Assembly: GCA_937899625.1 (NCBI GenBank)
Contig: CALCCB010000153.1
Coordinates: 1 to 58,307 of the forward strand
Reading direction: 5' to 3'
DNA length: 58,307 nt
Source of the DNA: an uncultured Bacteroidota bacterium
Lineage (GTDB): Bacteria > Bacteroidota > Bacteroidia > Flavobacteriales_D > Crocinitomicaceae
Under the pieces are notes generated by a model. It saw only the letters and a program-made list of their open reading frames with translations. It did not search any database and was not told the origin of the DNA. Shown here piece by piece: positions 1 through 8,702 of this stretch (position 1 is its first letter; each line of letters begins with the position of its first letter). The translations under genes and the position numbers were made by a program.

Positions 1-1
1 G

Positions 2-295
2 AGGGCAGGAGCCATTTCCGTTTCGGAATTATGTCTGATCGGAAAACCAACCATACTGGTTCCGTCTCCAAATGTGGCCGAAGATCATCAGACAAAAAAT
101 GCGATGGCATTGGTCAATAAAGATGCAGCGCTGATTGTGAAAGATGTGGATGCGAGAACGACTTTAATGGACACGGCGTTAACATTGATCAAAGATGATG
201 ATCGATGTAAAAAATTGTCGGACGAAATACTGAAGTTGGGTAAATCAAATGCAACAATAGAGATCGTTGATGAATTAGAAAAGATAATTGGATAG
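2..295 (+). CDS. murG: MurG, C-terminal part (cut by window start)
   Basis: C-terminal end of UDP-N-acetylglucosamine--lipid-linked MurNAc-pentapeptide transferase, the GT28 enzyme that turns lipid I into lipid II at the inner face of the membrane. The reading frame is open from base 2. It begins with a conserved segment, RAGAISVSELCLIGKPTILV, followed by PSPNVAEDHQTKNA, the sugar-nucleotide-binding end of MurG (the usual E-D-x-Q-x-x-N-A pattern). About 97 codons remain. A GTG at 74 could be read as a start but lies inside the conserved domain, so it is not the true start. The stop TAG overlaps the GTG start of murC by one base, which suggests translational coupling. Order murG-murC-ftsQ-ftsA-ftsZ is typical of a dcw cluster. 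Confidence 0.93.
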   Translation, partial: RAGAISVSELCLIGKPTILVPSPNVAEDHQTKNAMALVNKDAALIVKDVDARTTLMDTALTLIKDDDRCKKLSDEILKLGKSNATIEIVDELEKIIG

Positions 296-1677
296 TGGAT
301 TCGAAAAAGCTGGACATATCGCTCGATCAGTTTGACAAGGCCTACTTCATCGGTATTGGAGGGATTGGGATGTCCGCTTTGGCGAGATATTTTCATCATC
401 TTGGATGGAAAGTGGCTGGATATGATAAAACACCATCTGTTTTGACCCATGAATTGGAAGCAGAAGGAATTCAGGTTCATTATGATGACAGGGGTCCATC
501 GGTAGATGCACAATTTCAGGAGATAAGTTCAACTCTCGTTGTTTACACTCCTGCGATCCCAAAGAATCATCGAGAATTGCTTCATTTTCAGCACATCAAT
601 GCACAACTTTACAAGAGAAGTGAAGCCTTAGGTTTGATCACAAGAAGCAGTAAAGCAATAGGAGTTGCAGGAACACATGGAAAGACCACTACCAGTTCGT
701 TGCTTGCCCATGTACTTGCATCTTCAAGCATAAAGTGCAATGCTTTTCTTGGAGGGATCGCTTCTAATTTTGATTCCAATCTGGTGTTAGATCAAAGTTC
801 TGAGATCACCGTGATTGAAGCGGATGAATTTGATCGTTCCTTTCTTCGCTTACGACCTTTTGCAACTATAATCACCTCTACTGATCCTGATCACCTGGAT
901 ATTTACGGTGATGCGTCTTATTTCAGAGAAGGCTTCCAATTATATGCAGACCTTGTAGATCCTGAAGGATTAACTGTTCTTCAAAGCAAACTCGACCTTA
1001 CGACCAAAGGGGCTCAAAAGCGATATGGCGTTGAGGATCATAGTTCAGATCTTTCGGCGCAAAGATTGCGCTACGAAAATGGACATTTCCTATTTGACGT
1101 TTCAATAGGTAATGAAAAATGGAAGGATGTTGAATTGGGTATCCCTGGAATTCATAATACCGAGAATGCATTGGCAGTGATTGCCATGAGTCTGTTTCTT
1201 GGAGCGACCGAAAAAGAGATCCGTCATGGACTGAAAACATTCAAAGGGGTAAAGAGAAGATTCGAGTACAAGGTTCGAAAGGATGAGCTGGTTTATATAG
1301 ATGATTATGCTCATCATCCAACGGAGCTAAAAGCATTGATCGATAGTGTAAAAATGCTTTACCCGAACAAACAGATCACAGGTGTTTTTCAACCTCATTT
1401 ATTCTCAAGGACAAGAGATTTCTTTGACGGTTTTGTGCAAGAGCTTTCTCGTCTGGATGAGACAATACTAATGCCGATTTATCCGGCTCGTGAAGAGCCT
1501 ATCTCTGGAATTACAAGTGATGCCTTGCTTGAAAAGATCTATTCAGAGAATAAAAAGATATTGGATCCTCAGGAGGTGATCGATTATCTGGGGAATCGTA
1601 AAGAAGGGATCATTCTCACTATTGGAGCGGGAGACATAGATCGAATTGTTGAACCATTAACGAAGCGACTGTTATGA
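295..1677 (+). CDS. murC: UDP-N-acetylmuramate--L-alanine ligase MurC
   Basis: Cytoplasmic ATP-dependent ligase adding L-Ala to UDP-MurNAc, the first amino-acid step of peptidoglycan precursor synthesis. It is 460 residues, normal for the family. The N-terminal Rossmann-like UDP-binding loop GIGGIGMSALA is at about residues 20-30, the ATP loop GVAGTHGKTTTS at about 123-134, a central EADEFDRSF motif follows, and the C-terminal domain contains DDYAHHPTE. The GTG start at 295 is chosen because it overlaps the murG stop (TAGTG) and is directly followed by sequence suited to a MurC N-terminus. The stop overlaps ftsQ by ATGA. Confidence 0.97.
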   Translation: MDSKKLDISLDQFDKAYFIGIGGIGMSALARYFHHLGWKVAGYDKTPSVLTHELEAEGIQVHYDDRGPSVDAQFQEISSTLVVYTPAIPKNHRELLHFQHINAQLYKRSEALGLITRSSKAIGVAGTHGKTTTSSLLAHVLASSSIKCNAFLGGIASNFDSNLVLDQSSEITVIEADEFDRSFLRLRPFATIITSTDPDHLDIYGDASYFREGFQLYADLVDPEGLTVLQSKLDLTTKGAQKRYGVEDHSSDLSAQRLRYENGHFLFDVSIGNEKWKDVELGIPGIHNTENALAVIAMSLFLGATEKEIRHGLKTFKGVKRRFEYKVRKDELVYIDDYAHHPTELKALIDSVKMLYPNKQITGVFQPHLFSRTRDFFDGFVQELSRLDETILMPIYPAREEPISGITSDALLEKIYSENKKILDPQEVIDYLGNRKEGIILTIGAGDIDRIVEPLTKRLL

Positions 1678-2495
1678 AGAAGTGGATCAGAATAGGCGCT
1701 TGGATTCTTTTTAGTGTAGGGGTCGTAGTGGTGCTTTTCCTGGCGAATCAGGAACAAGGAAATAAAATACTTGAAAAACCGGATATATTGATTCATGTAG
1801 ATGGTGAAAATGCATTTCTCACGGAGGATGAGCTTTTTGCACGCCTCAAGTTCAAAGGGTATATCAAAGAAGGGCAAAAACACGACAAGCTGGATGTTGC
1901 GGCTATCGAGTCCTATATCCGAAAGATGTCTGAGGTGAGAGATGTAAGGGTGTTTTCCGGTATTGGAAATACATGGACTATTGATATAAATGTTCGAAAA
2001 CCGATCGCCAGGATCTTTAACAAATTTGGTGAAAGTTATTACCTCGATGAAGAGGGTGTGATCGTGAATGTTAGTCCGGTGCATACTGCTCGGGTTGTGG
2101 TAGTTACGGGGTTTATTCCGGACAGATTAAACAGCGGTGGAGTACCCGAAATTATTAACAACGATTCTTTGATAACTATTAGGAAACTTGATGATGTGTA
2201 TCGGATTTCCAATTATGTTTGCAAGGATCCCTTAATGCAATCTTTGATAGGGCAGATTCACATGAAAAAGAACGGTGATTTTGTTCTAGTTCCGTTGGTT
2301 GGGGATCAAAAGATCATATTTGGAACGGCTCGCACAGACGAGGAGGTCAGGGAAAAATTTGAGAAGTTGAAAATCTTTTATGAGGAGGCAATTCCTTATG
2401 AAGGATGGGACAAATATGAAGAGATCGATCTTAAGTATGGGGATCAGATCGTAGGTAAGAAGCGAAAAGGATATAAAGAAGAAATAGAAAATTGA
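1674..2495 (+). CDS. ftsQ: Cell division protein FtsQ/DivIB
   Basis: Bitopic divisome protein of 273 residues. It has a short cytoplasmic tail (MKKWIR), one transmembrane helix at about residues 7-25 (rich in V/L/F), then a periplasmic POTRA-like region with ILIHVDGENAFLTEDEL and RDVRVFSGIGNTW, and a region around RKPIARIFNKFGESYYLDE typical of Bacteroidota FtsQ. It links the FtsBL subcomplex to the rest of the septal machinery in the family. Sequence similarity in this family is weak, so the call relies on topology plus position between murC and ftsA. The start overlaps murC (ATGA) and ftsA starts one base after the stop, so all are probably one transcript. Confidence 0.9.
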   Translation: MKKWIRIGAWILFSVGVVVVLFLANQEQGNKILEKPDILIHVDGENAFLTEDELFARLKFKGYIKEGQKHDKLDVAAIESYIRKMSEVRDVRVFSGIGNTWTIDINVRKPIARIFNKFGESYYLDEEGVIVNVSPVHTARVVVVTGFIPDRLNSGGVPEIINNDSLITIRKLDDVYRISNYVCKDPLMQSLIGQIHMKKNGDFVLVPLVGDQKIIFGTARTDEEVREKFEKLKIFYEEAIPYEGWDKYEEIDLKYGDQIVGKKRKGYKEEIEN

Positions 2496-2496
2496 T

Positions 2497-3777
2497 ATGT
2501 CACAGATTGTAGTAGGTTTAGATATCGGTACGACAAAGATCGCCTGCTTCGTTGGAAGAAAGAACGAGCACGGAAAGATCGAGATCCTTTCAATGGGTAA
2601 AAGCGAATCCCTTGGAGTTATGAGGGGTATGGTTTCGAATATTGAAAAAACCGTACAATCGATCCGCATGGCTGTTGAAGAAGCACAGTCTAGAGTGGAA
2701 GGACAGTTGAATATCCGCGTTGTCAATGTGGGTATTGCTGGTCAGCACATCAAAAGTTTACAGCATAGAGGGATTCATACCAGAGATAAGTTCGAGGATG
2801 AGATCTCACAGACAGATATTGACGCGTTGATCGAAGACATGTATAAGCTTGTGATGCAGCCGGGTGAGGAGATCATTACCGTGCTTCCTCAGGAGTACAT
2901 CGTTGACAATGAGCAAGGAATAAAGGATCCGATCGGGATGGCAGGAAGACGTCTTGAGGCGAACTTCCATATTATTACCGGACACGTTGGAGCCGTATTG
3001 AACATCCACAAGTGTGTGCACAAAGCCGGACTTGAAGTAAAAGAGATCATCCTTGAGCCGATCGCTTCAGCAGAAGCTGTTTTGTCGGATGAAGAGAAGG
3101 AAGCCGGTGTAGTATTGGTAGATATCGGTGGTGGTACTACTGATGTAGCGATCTTCCATGAAGGAATTATTCGTCATACGGCGGTGATTCCGTTCGGAGG
3201 TAATGTGATCACTGAAGATATTAAGGAAGGATGTTCGATTATGAAGCGTCATGCTGAGGCATTAAAGACGAAGTTTGGATCAGCGCTTGCTTCTGAAAGT
3301 CAGGAAAATGAAGTGGTTTGTATTCCTACACTACAGGGTCGTCCGAACAAGGAGATCACGCTAAGAAATCTTTCGAGCATTATTCAGGCTAGAATGGAAG
3401 AGATCGTAGAGCTTGTGCATTACGAGATCATCAATTCAGGATACAGTAAGAAATTGATCGGCGGAATCGTCGTAACAGGTGGAGGAGCTCAATTGAAGCA
3501 TATTTCTCAATTGTTCGAATTCATTACCGGAATGGATACCAGAATCGGTTACCCGAACGAGCACCTTGCAAATAACAATCATATTGAGAACCTGACCAGC
3601 CCAATGTTTTCAACGGGTATCGGACTTGTGATGAAAGGCTTTGAATCTTTGGATAAAGCAGGTGCAAAGCAGGAACCTCAGGCAGGAGCTGTAAAAACAC
3701 ACTCAAAGAAAGATAAAGGATCCTTCTTTGAAACCATCATCAAGAAGAGTAAGGAGATCTTCGAGGATGATATTTAA
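2497..3777 (+). CDS. ftsA: Cell division protein FtsA
   Basis: Actin-like ATPase that anchors FtsZ filaments to the membrane. The 426-residue product has the phosphate-1 loop GLDIGTTKIACFVG (residues 7-20), the phosphate-2 motif VDIGGGTTDVAIF (208-220), and the adenosine-binding VVTGGGAQL (325-333). The SHS2/1C subdomain lies between the first two. The last 19 residues (about 408-426, KGSFFETIIKKSKEIFEDDI) form a plausible amphipathic membrane-targeting helix, reached through a polar linker. It sits one base after ftsQ and 40 bp before the ftsZ start, the usual arrangement. Confidence 0.97.
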   Translation: MSQIVVGLDIGTTKIACFVGRKNEHGKIEILSMGKSESLGVMRGMVSNIEKTVQSIRMAVEEAQSRVEGQLNIRVVNVGIAGQHIKSLQHRGIHTRDKFEDEISQTDIDALIEDMYKLVMQPGEEIITVLPQEYIVDNEQGIKDPIGMAGRRLEANFHIITGHVGAVLNIHKCVHKAGLEVKEIILEPIASAEAVLSDEEKEAGVVLVDIGGGTTDVAIFHEGIIRHTAVIPFGGNVITEDIKEGCSIMKRHAEALKTKFGSALASESQENEVVCIPTLQGRPNKEITLRNLSSIIQARMEEIVELVHYEIINSGYSKKLIGGIVVTGGGAQLKHISQLFEFITGMDTRIGYPNEHLANNNHIENLTSPMFSTGIGLVMKGFESLDKAGAKQEPQAGAVKTHSKKDKGSFFETIIKKSKEIFEDDI

Positions 3778-3817
3778 GATTCAAAACAACAATAACAACA
3801 ATAAAAAAACACGATTT

Positions 3818-5404
3818 ATGGAGTTTGATTTGCCAAAAGATACCAATTCGATCATTAAGGTGATCGGTGTTGGTGGGGGAGGAAGCAATGCAGTGAACCA
3901 CATGTACGATCAAGGTATCGTAGGGGTTGACTTCATTGTTTGTAACACAGACCGTCAGGCACTGGATATTTCTCCGGTACCTTACAAAATTCAATTAGGT
4001 CCAACATTAACAGAAGGACGTGGAGCTGGAGCTATTCCTGAGATCGGAATGAACGCTGCGGTTGAAAACATTGATGAGATCAAGAATTTGTTAAGTAAGG
4101 ATACGAAAATGGTATTCGTTACTGCCGGAATGGGTGGAGGTACCGGAACAGGTGCTGCACCGGTTATCGCTCAAGTCGCAAAAGAATTAGGAGTTTTGAC
4201 AGTGGGGATTGTCACAGTTCCTTTTGATTTTGAAGGTAGAAAGCGTCGTCAGCAAGCACAGGACGGATTGGAAAGATTGCGTGAAAGTGTTGATACACTT
4301 TTGGTGATCAATAATGAGCGTCTTAGAGAAATTACAGGAAATCTTTCGATCGGTCAGGCATTTGCCATGGCAGATAATGTATTGAGTACTGCGGCAAAAG
4401 GAATTGCAGAAGTGATCTCGGTTACTGGTGCGATCAATGTCGATTTCAATGACGTGAATACGGTAATGAAGAACAGTGGAGTAGCTATCATGGGTAGTGC
4501 TCAGGCTGAAGGAGAGAACAGAGCAATGGATGCTGTTCAGGAAGCACTTTCTTCTCCGCTATTGAACGATAACGATATCAGTGGTGCTCAATATGTATTG
4601 TTGAACATTACTTATGGAGATAAGGAAGTATTGATGGATGAGATCACAACGATCACTGATTACATTCAGGACGAGGCAGGTTCAACTGCAGATGTGATCT
4701 GGGGACATGGATATGATCCAACATTAGGCGATAAATTGAGTGTTACTTTGATCGCGACTGGTTTTAAATCAAGTCCGATCACGGGTGGTGAAAAGGCTCC
4801 TGAGCGCAAGGTTAGATCGTTGGAAGACGAGTTGAAAAGCGAGATCAAGGCACCTCTTTCTACACCGACACAGGTGAATACATTTGAGGCTGCTACAGAG
4901 ATCAAGGCACCGATGGATGAGCCATTTATCAAAACGGTGGATGAAGTAAAAACTGAAACAGTTCAGTCTACACCTTCTACTTTTGAATCTTCAACTACTG
5001 TTGAGCCTGAGCCTCAGAAAGAGATCAGTTTTGACTGGGAAGTTTCGAATACACCAACAGCAACTTCAGAGCCGGATAAAGAGAACGTAGTGAGACATAT
5101 GTTGGAAGATGATTTCTCAACACCAACTGCGTCAAACGAGCCAACTCGTCAGGTATTGTCGCCGGAGGAGCAGCAAAGAATTACACAGGAAAGACTTTCA
5201 AAGATCCAGGAGTATACTTCTAAATTGAAAAAAGCGGAAGGGATCACTGAATTTGAAAATGAGCCTGCTTTTGTGAGAAGAAACGTTCAGTTGAACATGT
5301 CTAATCCAAGTTCAACAGAAAACTATAGCCGCTTCGGTTTATCTGATGATGGTGATTCTACTTCTTTACGTAACAATAACTTCCTTCACGATAACGTAGA
5401 CTAA
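3818..5404 (+). CDS. ftsZ: Cell division GTPase FtsZ
   Basis: Tubulin-like GTPase that builds the Z-ring. Start chosen at ATG 3818 ([20 protein letters not shown]); the open frame extends upstream to 3728 but that part overlaps ftsA and encodes low-complexity sequence. The protein is 528 residues, longer than the roughly 380 of many FtsZ. The tubulin signature [10 protein letters not shown] is at 106-115 and the T7-type segment [11 protein letters not shown] follows. After the globular domain (about residue 320) comes a long acidic Thr/Glu/Pro-rich linker of about 160 residues. A PAFVRR motif at about 483-488 resembles the canonical C-terminal peptide, but a further 40 residues follow, ending [10 protein letters not shown], as I recall from other Bacteroidota FtsZ. 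The stop overlaps the next start (TAATG). Confidence 0.97.
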   Translation: MEFDLPKDTNSIIKVIGVGGGGSNAVNHMYDQGIVGVDFIVCNTDRQALDISPVPYKIQLGPTLTEGRGAGAIPEIGMNAAVENIDEIKNLLSKDTKMVFVTAGMGGGTGTGAAPVIAQVAKELGVLTVGIVTVPFDFEGRKRRQQAQDGLERLRESVDTLLVINNERLREITGNLSIGQAFAMADNVLSTAAKGIAEVISVTGAINVDFNDVNTVMKNSGVAIMGSAQAEGENRAMDAVQEALSSPLLNDNDISGAQYVLLNITYGDKEVLMDEITTITDYIQDEAGSTADVIWGHGYDPTLGDKLSVTLIATGFKSSPITGGEKAPERKVRSLEDELKSEIKAPLSTPTQVNTFEAATEIKAPMDEPFIKTVDEVKTETVQSTPSTFESSTTVEPEPQKEISFDWEVSNTPTATSEPDKENVVRHMLEDDFSTPTASNEPTRQVLSPEEQQRITQERLSKIQEYTSKLKKAEGITEFENEPAFVRRNVQLNMSNPSSTENYSRFGLSDDGDSTSLRNNNFLHDNVD

Positions 5405-5850
5405 TGAGTTTCACAGAGAAGATCAATACGGATATTAAAAATGCAATGCTGGCGAAAGAAAAAGAAAAGCTGGCTGCATTAAGAGATATCAAGTCGAAGT
5501 TATTATTGGAAGCAACCTCTGGTGCTGGTGATGTTTCAGATGAGACTGCCATGAAGATCTGTATGAAACTACACAAGCAACGTATGGAAACCTATGAGTT
5601 GTACAAGCAGCAAGGCAGAGAAGATCTCGCATCGGAAGAATTGTCCCAAGCTCAGGTGATCGAAGCTTATTTGCCGAAGATGTTGTCTGAGGATGAAGTC
5701 AGAGCAGAAGTAAAAGCTGCAATTCAACAAACAGGAGCATCCGGTCCTCAAGAGATGGGGAAAGTGATGGGTGTCTTGTCTGGAAAATTGGCTGGCAAAG
5801 CGGATGGAAAATTAATAGCGGCTCTTGTCAAGGAAGAGCTTGCAAAATAG
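5404..5850 (+). CDS. GatB/YqeY domain protein
   Basis: A 148-residue protein made of one YqeY-like helical domain, related to the tRNA-binding tail of the GatB amidotransferase subunit. Visible family features are the N-terminal KINTDIKNAMLAKEKEKLAA, the region LSQAQVIEAYLPKMLSEDEV, and the end QEMGKVMGVLSGKLAGKADG. The exact role of stand-alone YqeY proteins is not settled; tRNA-related function is usually inferred. It overlaps the ftsZ stop by one base and is followed by a clear terminator, so it closes the division operon. As far as I know, placement directly after ftsZ is common in Bacteroidota. Confidence 0.93.
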   Translation: MSFTEKINTDIKNAMLAKEKEKLAALRDIKSKLLLEATSGAGDVSDETAMKICMKLHKQRMETYELYKQQGREDLASEELSQAQVIEAYLPKMLSEDEVRAEVKAAIQQTGASGPQEMGKVMGVLSGKLAGKADGKLIAALVKEELAK

Positions 5851-5890
5851 GGCTCCCCAAACAGGTCGTAAGATTTGTTTTATTGTTGTA

Positions 5891-5926
5891 AAACGCGTTC
5901 CACTGCAGGGGAACGCGTTTTTTCAT
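5891..5926 (+). terminator. Rho-independent terminator closing the dcw operon
   Basis: Perfect 11-bp stem AAACGCGTTCC (5891-5901) with GGAACGCGTTT (5910-5920), 8-nt loop, followed by a T-rich tract. It lies 40 bp after the YqeY gene and just before the mtnB promoter element, separating the two transcription units. Confidence 0.9.
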
Positions 5927-5927
5927 T

Positions 5928-5935
5928 TAACTTTG
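5928..5935 (+). promoter_or_regulatory. Bacteroidota -7 element for mtnB (TAACTTTG)
   Basis: TAACTTTG matches the TAnnTTTG consensus exactly and ends four bases before the mtnB ATG. No TTG -33 element is seen at the usual spacing; that region is occupied by the terminator stem. If used, the transcript would start at or almost at the ATG. Confidence 0.6.
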
Positions 5936-5939
5936 TGAC

Positions 5940-6545
5940 ATGCAAAATGCAGAATTAAAAGAACAGATCGCTGAAACGATCAGATTGTACAATGATAAAG
6001 GTTGGTCACCGGCCACATCAACGAACTACTCTTTCAAGGATGATCAAGGAATCATATGGGTGTCTAGGTCGGGAGTAGACAAATCAAAATTTACTTCTTC
6101 CGATTTCATTACCGTAAACAATGAAGGAATGGCCACCGGAGACTTCATAGGTGTTAAGCCTTCGGCAGAAACATTGATCCATTGTGTCTTGTATGAGTTG
6201 TTCCCAGAAACAAAGGTAATCCTTCATAGTCATTCCGTCTATCCGGTCTTGATCTCTGCAGTTCAATCGGCAAGAGTTTCGTTTAAAGGATACGAGGTTC
6301 AGAAGGGATTTGAAGGTCAGACCACTCATGAAGCTATTGTGCAAATCCCCATTTTCGACAATACGCAAAACATGAATGATTTTGCAGCGGTCATGAAAGA
6401 GAACAAAGATCTATTAGCCCATTATGCCTTCATTATCCGTAAGCACGGCACCTATGCCTGGGGAAGAAATCTTTTTGAGGCCAAAAGGCATCTTGAGACC
6501 CTTGAGTACCTTTGTCAATGTGAATGGATGTTGAATTCGAAATAA
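5940..6545 (+). CDS. mtnB: Methylthioribulose-1-phosphate dehydratase MtnB
   Basis: Class II aldolase/adducin-fold, zinc-dependent enzyme of the methionine salvage pathway; it dehydrates 5-methylthioribulose-1-phosphate to the diketo intermediate. The protein is 201 residues. The metal-binding histidines are visible as HSHS at 96-99 and H169 in RKHGTYAWG, with the conserved acid E77 in KPSAETLIH. The N-terminal GWSPATSTNYSFKDDQG region, including the S-x-T-N-Y-S stretch, is characteristic of MtnB rather than fuculose-phosphate aldolases. It is followed 7 bp later by mtnD, and the two likely form one transcript. Confidence 0.95.
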   Translation: MQNAELKEQIAETIRLYNDKGWSPATSTNYSFKDDQGIIWVSRSGVDKSKFTSSDFITVNNEGMATGDFIGVKPSAETLIHCVLYELFPETKVILHSHSVYPVLISAVQSARVSFKGYEVQKGFEGQTTHEAIVQIPIFDNTQNMNDFAAVMKENKDLLAHYAFIIRKHGTYAWGRNLFEAKRHLETLEYLCQCEWMLNSK

Positions 6546-6552
6546 TCAAAAA

Positions 6553-7092
6553 ATGGCAATTTTATCAATCCCGGAAAAGAATATTGAATTGAGAGATCCT
6601 GCTGAGATCAGGTCTTTCTTTAATGAACGTGGCGTTTATTTCGACCAGTGGACATGCGACGTTGTTTTTGATGATACGGCAACACAGGAAGAGATCTTGA
6701 AGGCCTATGAAAAAGACCTGAAACCTTTTATGGATCAAGGAGGTTATCAAACAGCTGATGTTATTTCGATCAATAAGTTGACGGAAAATTATGATGCGAT
6801 CCGTGCCAAGTTCCTCGCTGAGCATACGCACTCTGAGGATGAGATCCGTTTCTTTGTAGATGGACAAGGGTTGTTTTGGTTTAATCTGGAAAACGAACCG
6901 GTATTCAATTTACTTTGTCAGAAAGGTGATCTGATCTCTGTTCCCGCAGGAACAAAGCACTGGTTCGATGCTGGAGAAAGTTATCCTTTCGTGAAAGCAA
7001 TCCGAATCTTTATTGATATGAGTGGATGGGTTCCGCATTACACGGACTCCCGAATTGAATTGAAATTTGAGGATTTTCGTGTTCCGAATTAA
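6553..7092 (+). CDS. mtnD: Acireductone dioxygenase MtnD
   Basis: Cupin-fold metalloenzyme that oxidises 1,2-dihydroxy-3-keto-5-methylthiopentene; with iron it yields the 2-keto acid precursor of methionine plus formate, with nickel an off-pathway product. The 179-residue protein shows the metal-ligand pattern H91-x-H93-x3-E97 (EHTHSEDEIRFF) and the fourth ligand H136 (GTKHWFDAG). Which metal is used cannot be told from sequence. It lies 7 bp after mtnB. Its TAA stop overlaps, within a TTAA palindrome, the stop of a convergent gene on the other strand. Confidence 0.96.
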   Translation: MAILSIPEKNIELRDPAEIRSFFNERGVYFDQWTCDVVFDDTATQEEILKAYEKDLKPFMDQGGYQTADVISINKLTENYDAIRAKFLAEHTHSEDEIRFFVDGQGLFWFNLENEPVFNLLCQKGDLISVPAGTKHWFDAGESYPFVKAIRIFIDMSGWVPHYTDSRIELKFEDFRVPN

Positions 7093-7928
7093 AGACAAAT
7101 AATGTATGCTACATTGACCCCCCAAAGTCGTAAGGGGCTCGTATAGGTTTTTGTAAATTTATATTCGTCTGTATTCGGATGACTGATGTCCGTGTATTGA
7201 GCTAGTTGATCCAAATTATCGTTCATTTCTTCATAGGATAATAACTCCTGATCCACATTCATATAATTGAACGGCTTGAAGCCTGCTAGAAAAGAACCTG
7301 ACAATAGTAAACGATACCTGTTTTTTTCGGATTCCTTTTTAAATAGACGCTGAAGAGAGATCTCAAGACCAGCTTCACCACCATACACAAACCCGGTTTG
7401 TTTTTGAGAAGTACGATACGCATGTTCTGAACCGTCATCGTTTTGATCGTTCCAGTTTACTGTTCCATCCCAGTATTTCACATCTGTTTTTGTTCGCATT
7501 CTTAAAATTCCAAGCTGAGGCGTCCCAAAAAAGCGAAGTGTCCTGAAATCTTTTCCAGCCATGATCTTAGTTCCGAGTAGGTATTTTTGATATCCGCTTT
7601 TATAAGTAGCGTCTGCTGGGTACCAATATCCGTTTTTATAATAATAAATACCAGTACTATTTTCAGAAGCGTAATTTCCCCATAGCGCCTTAAATTCAAT
7701 GTAAAAAGGTGAGCCAATCACCGGACTTTGGGCGATGGAGAATCCAAGATTCGCAGAGGTCTCCATGTATGGCATAGCATCTTTAAAAGGAGAGTCAATA
7801 TTGAACTGAAGACCAAATTGAGTCCCCATGAGTGAGCCTTTGCTTTCAGATTGAGATTGTGCGATAAATGGTGTTAAATAAAATGAAATCAACACGAAAA
7901 AGAAAAACCTGTTCAAATAATGTCTCAT
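7089..7928 (-). CDS. Predicted secreted outer-membrane beta-barrel-type protein
   Basis: Not recognised as a named family. I place the start at 7928 (MRHYLNRFFFFVLISFYLTP), which gives a clean signal peptide ending near IAQSQ; a longer frame reaches 7973 but spoils the signal. The mature part of about 255 residues alternates polar and aromatic residues with repeated short strands (GTQFGLQFNID, LGFSIAQSP, FYIEFKALWGNY, YRLLLSGSFLAG), as in small outer-membrane barrels. It ends VNVAYIICL rather than in a terminal aromatic. It sits in opposite orientation between mtnD and mtnC, overlaps the mtnD stop by 4 bp, and has no obvious link to methionine salvage. A soluble all-beta secreted protein is the main alternative. 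Confidence 0.6.
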   Translation of the reverse strand: MRHYLNRFFFFVLISFYLTPFIAQSQSESKGSLMGTQFGLQFNIDSPFKDAMPYMETSANLGFSIAQSPVIGSPFYIEFKALWGNYASENSTGIYYYKNGYWYPADATYKSGYQKYLLGTKIMAGKDFRTLRFFGTPQLGILRMRTKTDVKYWDGTVNWNDQNDDGSEHAYRTSQKQTGFVYGGEAGLEISLQRLFKKESEKNRYRLLLSGSFLAGFKPFNYMNVDQELLSYEEMNDNLDQLAQYTDISHPNTDEYKFTKTYTSPLRLWGVNVAYIICL

Positions 7929-7987
7929 AATAACGCTATATGATCTGCAAAACCTCATATTTATGCCGTTCAAATTTTAGAAATGGA

Positions 7988-7995
7988 TATCTTTG
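7988..7995 (+). promoter_or_regulatory. Bacteroidota -7 element for mtnC (TATCTTTG)
   Basis: TATCTTTG fits TAnnTTTG exactly and ends four bases before the mtnC ATG, the same spacing as at mtnB. It would let mtnC-mtnA be expressed separately from mtnB-mtnD despite the inverted gene in between. No clear TTG -33 element. Confidence 0.6.
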
Positions 7996-7999
7996 ACCC

Positions 8000-8698
8000 A
8001 TGCATTCTAGTGGAATAAAATTCATTCTTACAGATATCGAAGGTACAACAACTTCTGTGAAGTTTGTATATGATATTCTTTTCCCTTACTTCAGAAAGAA
8101 CATCGGGAAATTAAAAGGAATGGTGAATTTGCCAGAAGTTCAAAAGGCATTCAAGCAAACTGTGGAACTAGCTGCTTCACTGGAAAAGAAAAAACTGAAT
8201 TCCGTTGATGATATAATCAATACCCTTTATCGCTGGAGTGAGGAGGATCGAAAGATCACTCCATTAAAAGCTCTTCAGGGAATTCTTTGGGATGAAGGAT
8301 ATAAGTCAGGAGAAATAAAGGGTCATGTGTATCCAGATGTTCAACCTGCTTTGGAGTCCTGGAAAAATCAAGGAATTGAAATGGGTGTGTTTTCATCGGG
8401 CTCGGTAGCTGCTCAGAAATTGATCTTTGGGTACAGTGAAGCTGGTGATCTGACTCCTTATTTCGTTGCTTATTTTGACACCAATACAGGCGGGAAAAGA
8501 GAAACTGAAACCTATCCGAAGATCGCTAAAGAATTGGGATATGCACCGAACGAAATGCTCTTTCTATCGGATATCATTGAAGAATTGGAAGCTGCAAATG
8601 CTTCAGGAATGCATACCATCCAATTGACTCGTCCAGGTACAGAAGTTAGATGGCCGGATCATGTGAATGACTTTTCAGAAATTACAAAAGCAAACTAA
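8000..8698 (+). CDS. mtnC: Enolase-phosphatase E1 (MtnC)
   Basis: HAD-superfamily bifunctional enzyme that enolises and then dephosphorylates the diketo-methylthiopentyl phosphate made by MtnB, giving the acireductone used by MtnD. It is 232 residues. The first HAD motif is TDIEGTTTSVKFVYDILFPY with D12 and E14, the E1-specific variant of DxDxT. HAD motif II is SSGS (132-135), the motif III region is DTNTGGKRETETYPKIA, and motif IV has D191 in LFLSDIIEELE. The ATG at 8000 fits family length. It is followed 4 bp later by mtnA. Confidence 0.96.
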   Translation: MHSSGIKFILTDIEGTTTSVKFVYDILFPYFRKNIGKLKGMVNLPEVQKAFKQTVELAASLEKKKLNSVDDIINTLYRWSEEDRKITPLKALQGILWDEGYKSGEIKGHVYPDVQPALESWKNQGIEMGVFSSGSVAAQKLIFGYSEAGDLTPYFVAYFDTNTGGKRETETYPKIAKELGYAPNEMLFLSDIIEELEAANASGMHTIQLTRPGTEVRWPDHVNDFSEITKAN

Positions 8699-8702
8699 AG
8701 CA

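Noticed and set aside
88-513. A 141-codon minus-strand frame over murG/murC
   Set aside because: Antisense to two well-conserved genes, with no recognisable product.
3728-3817. A 30-residue N-terminal extension of FtsZ
   Set aside because: It overlaps ftsA, encodes Arg/Ser- and Asn-rich low-complexity sequence, and FtsZ homology starts at MEFDLPKD.
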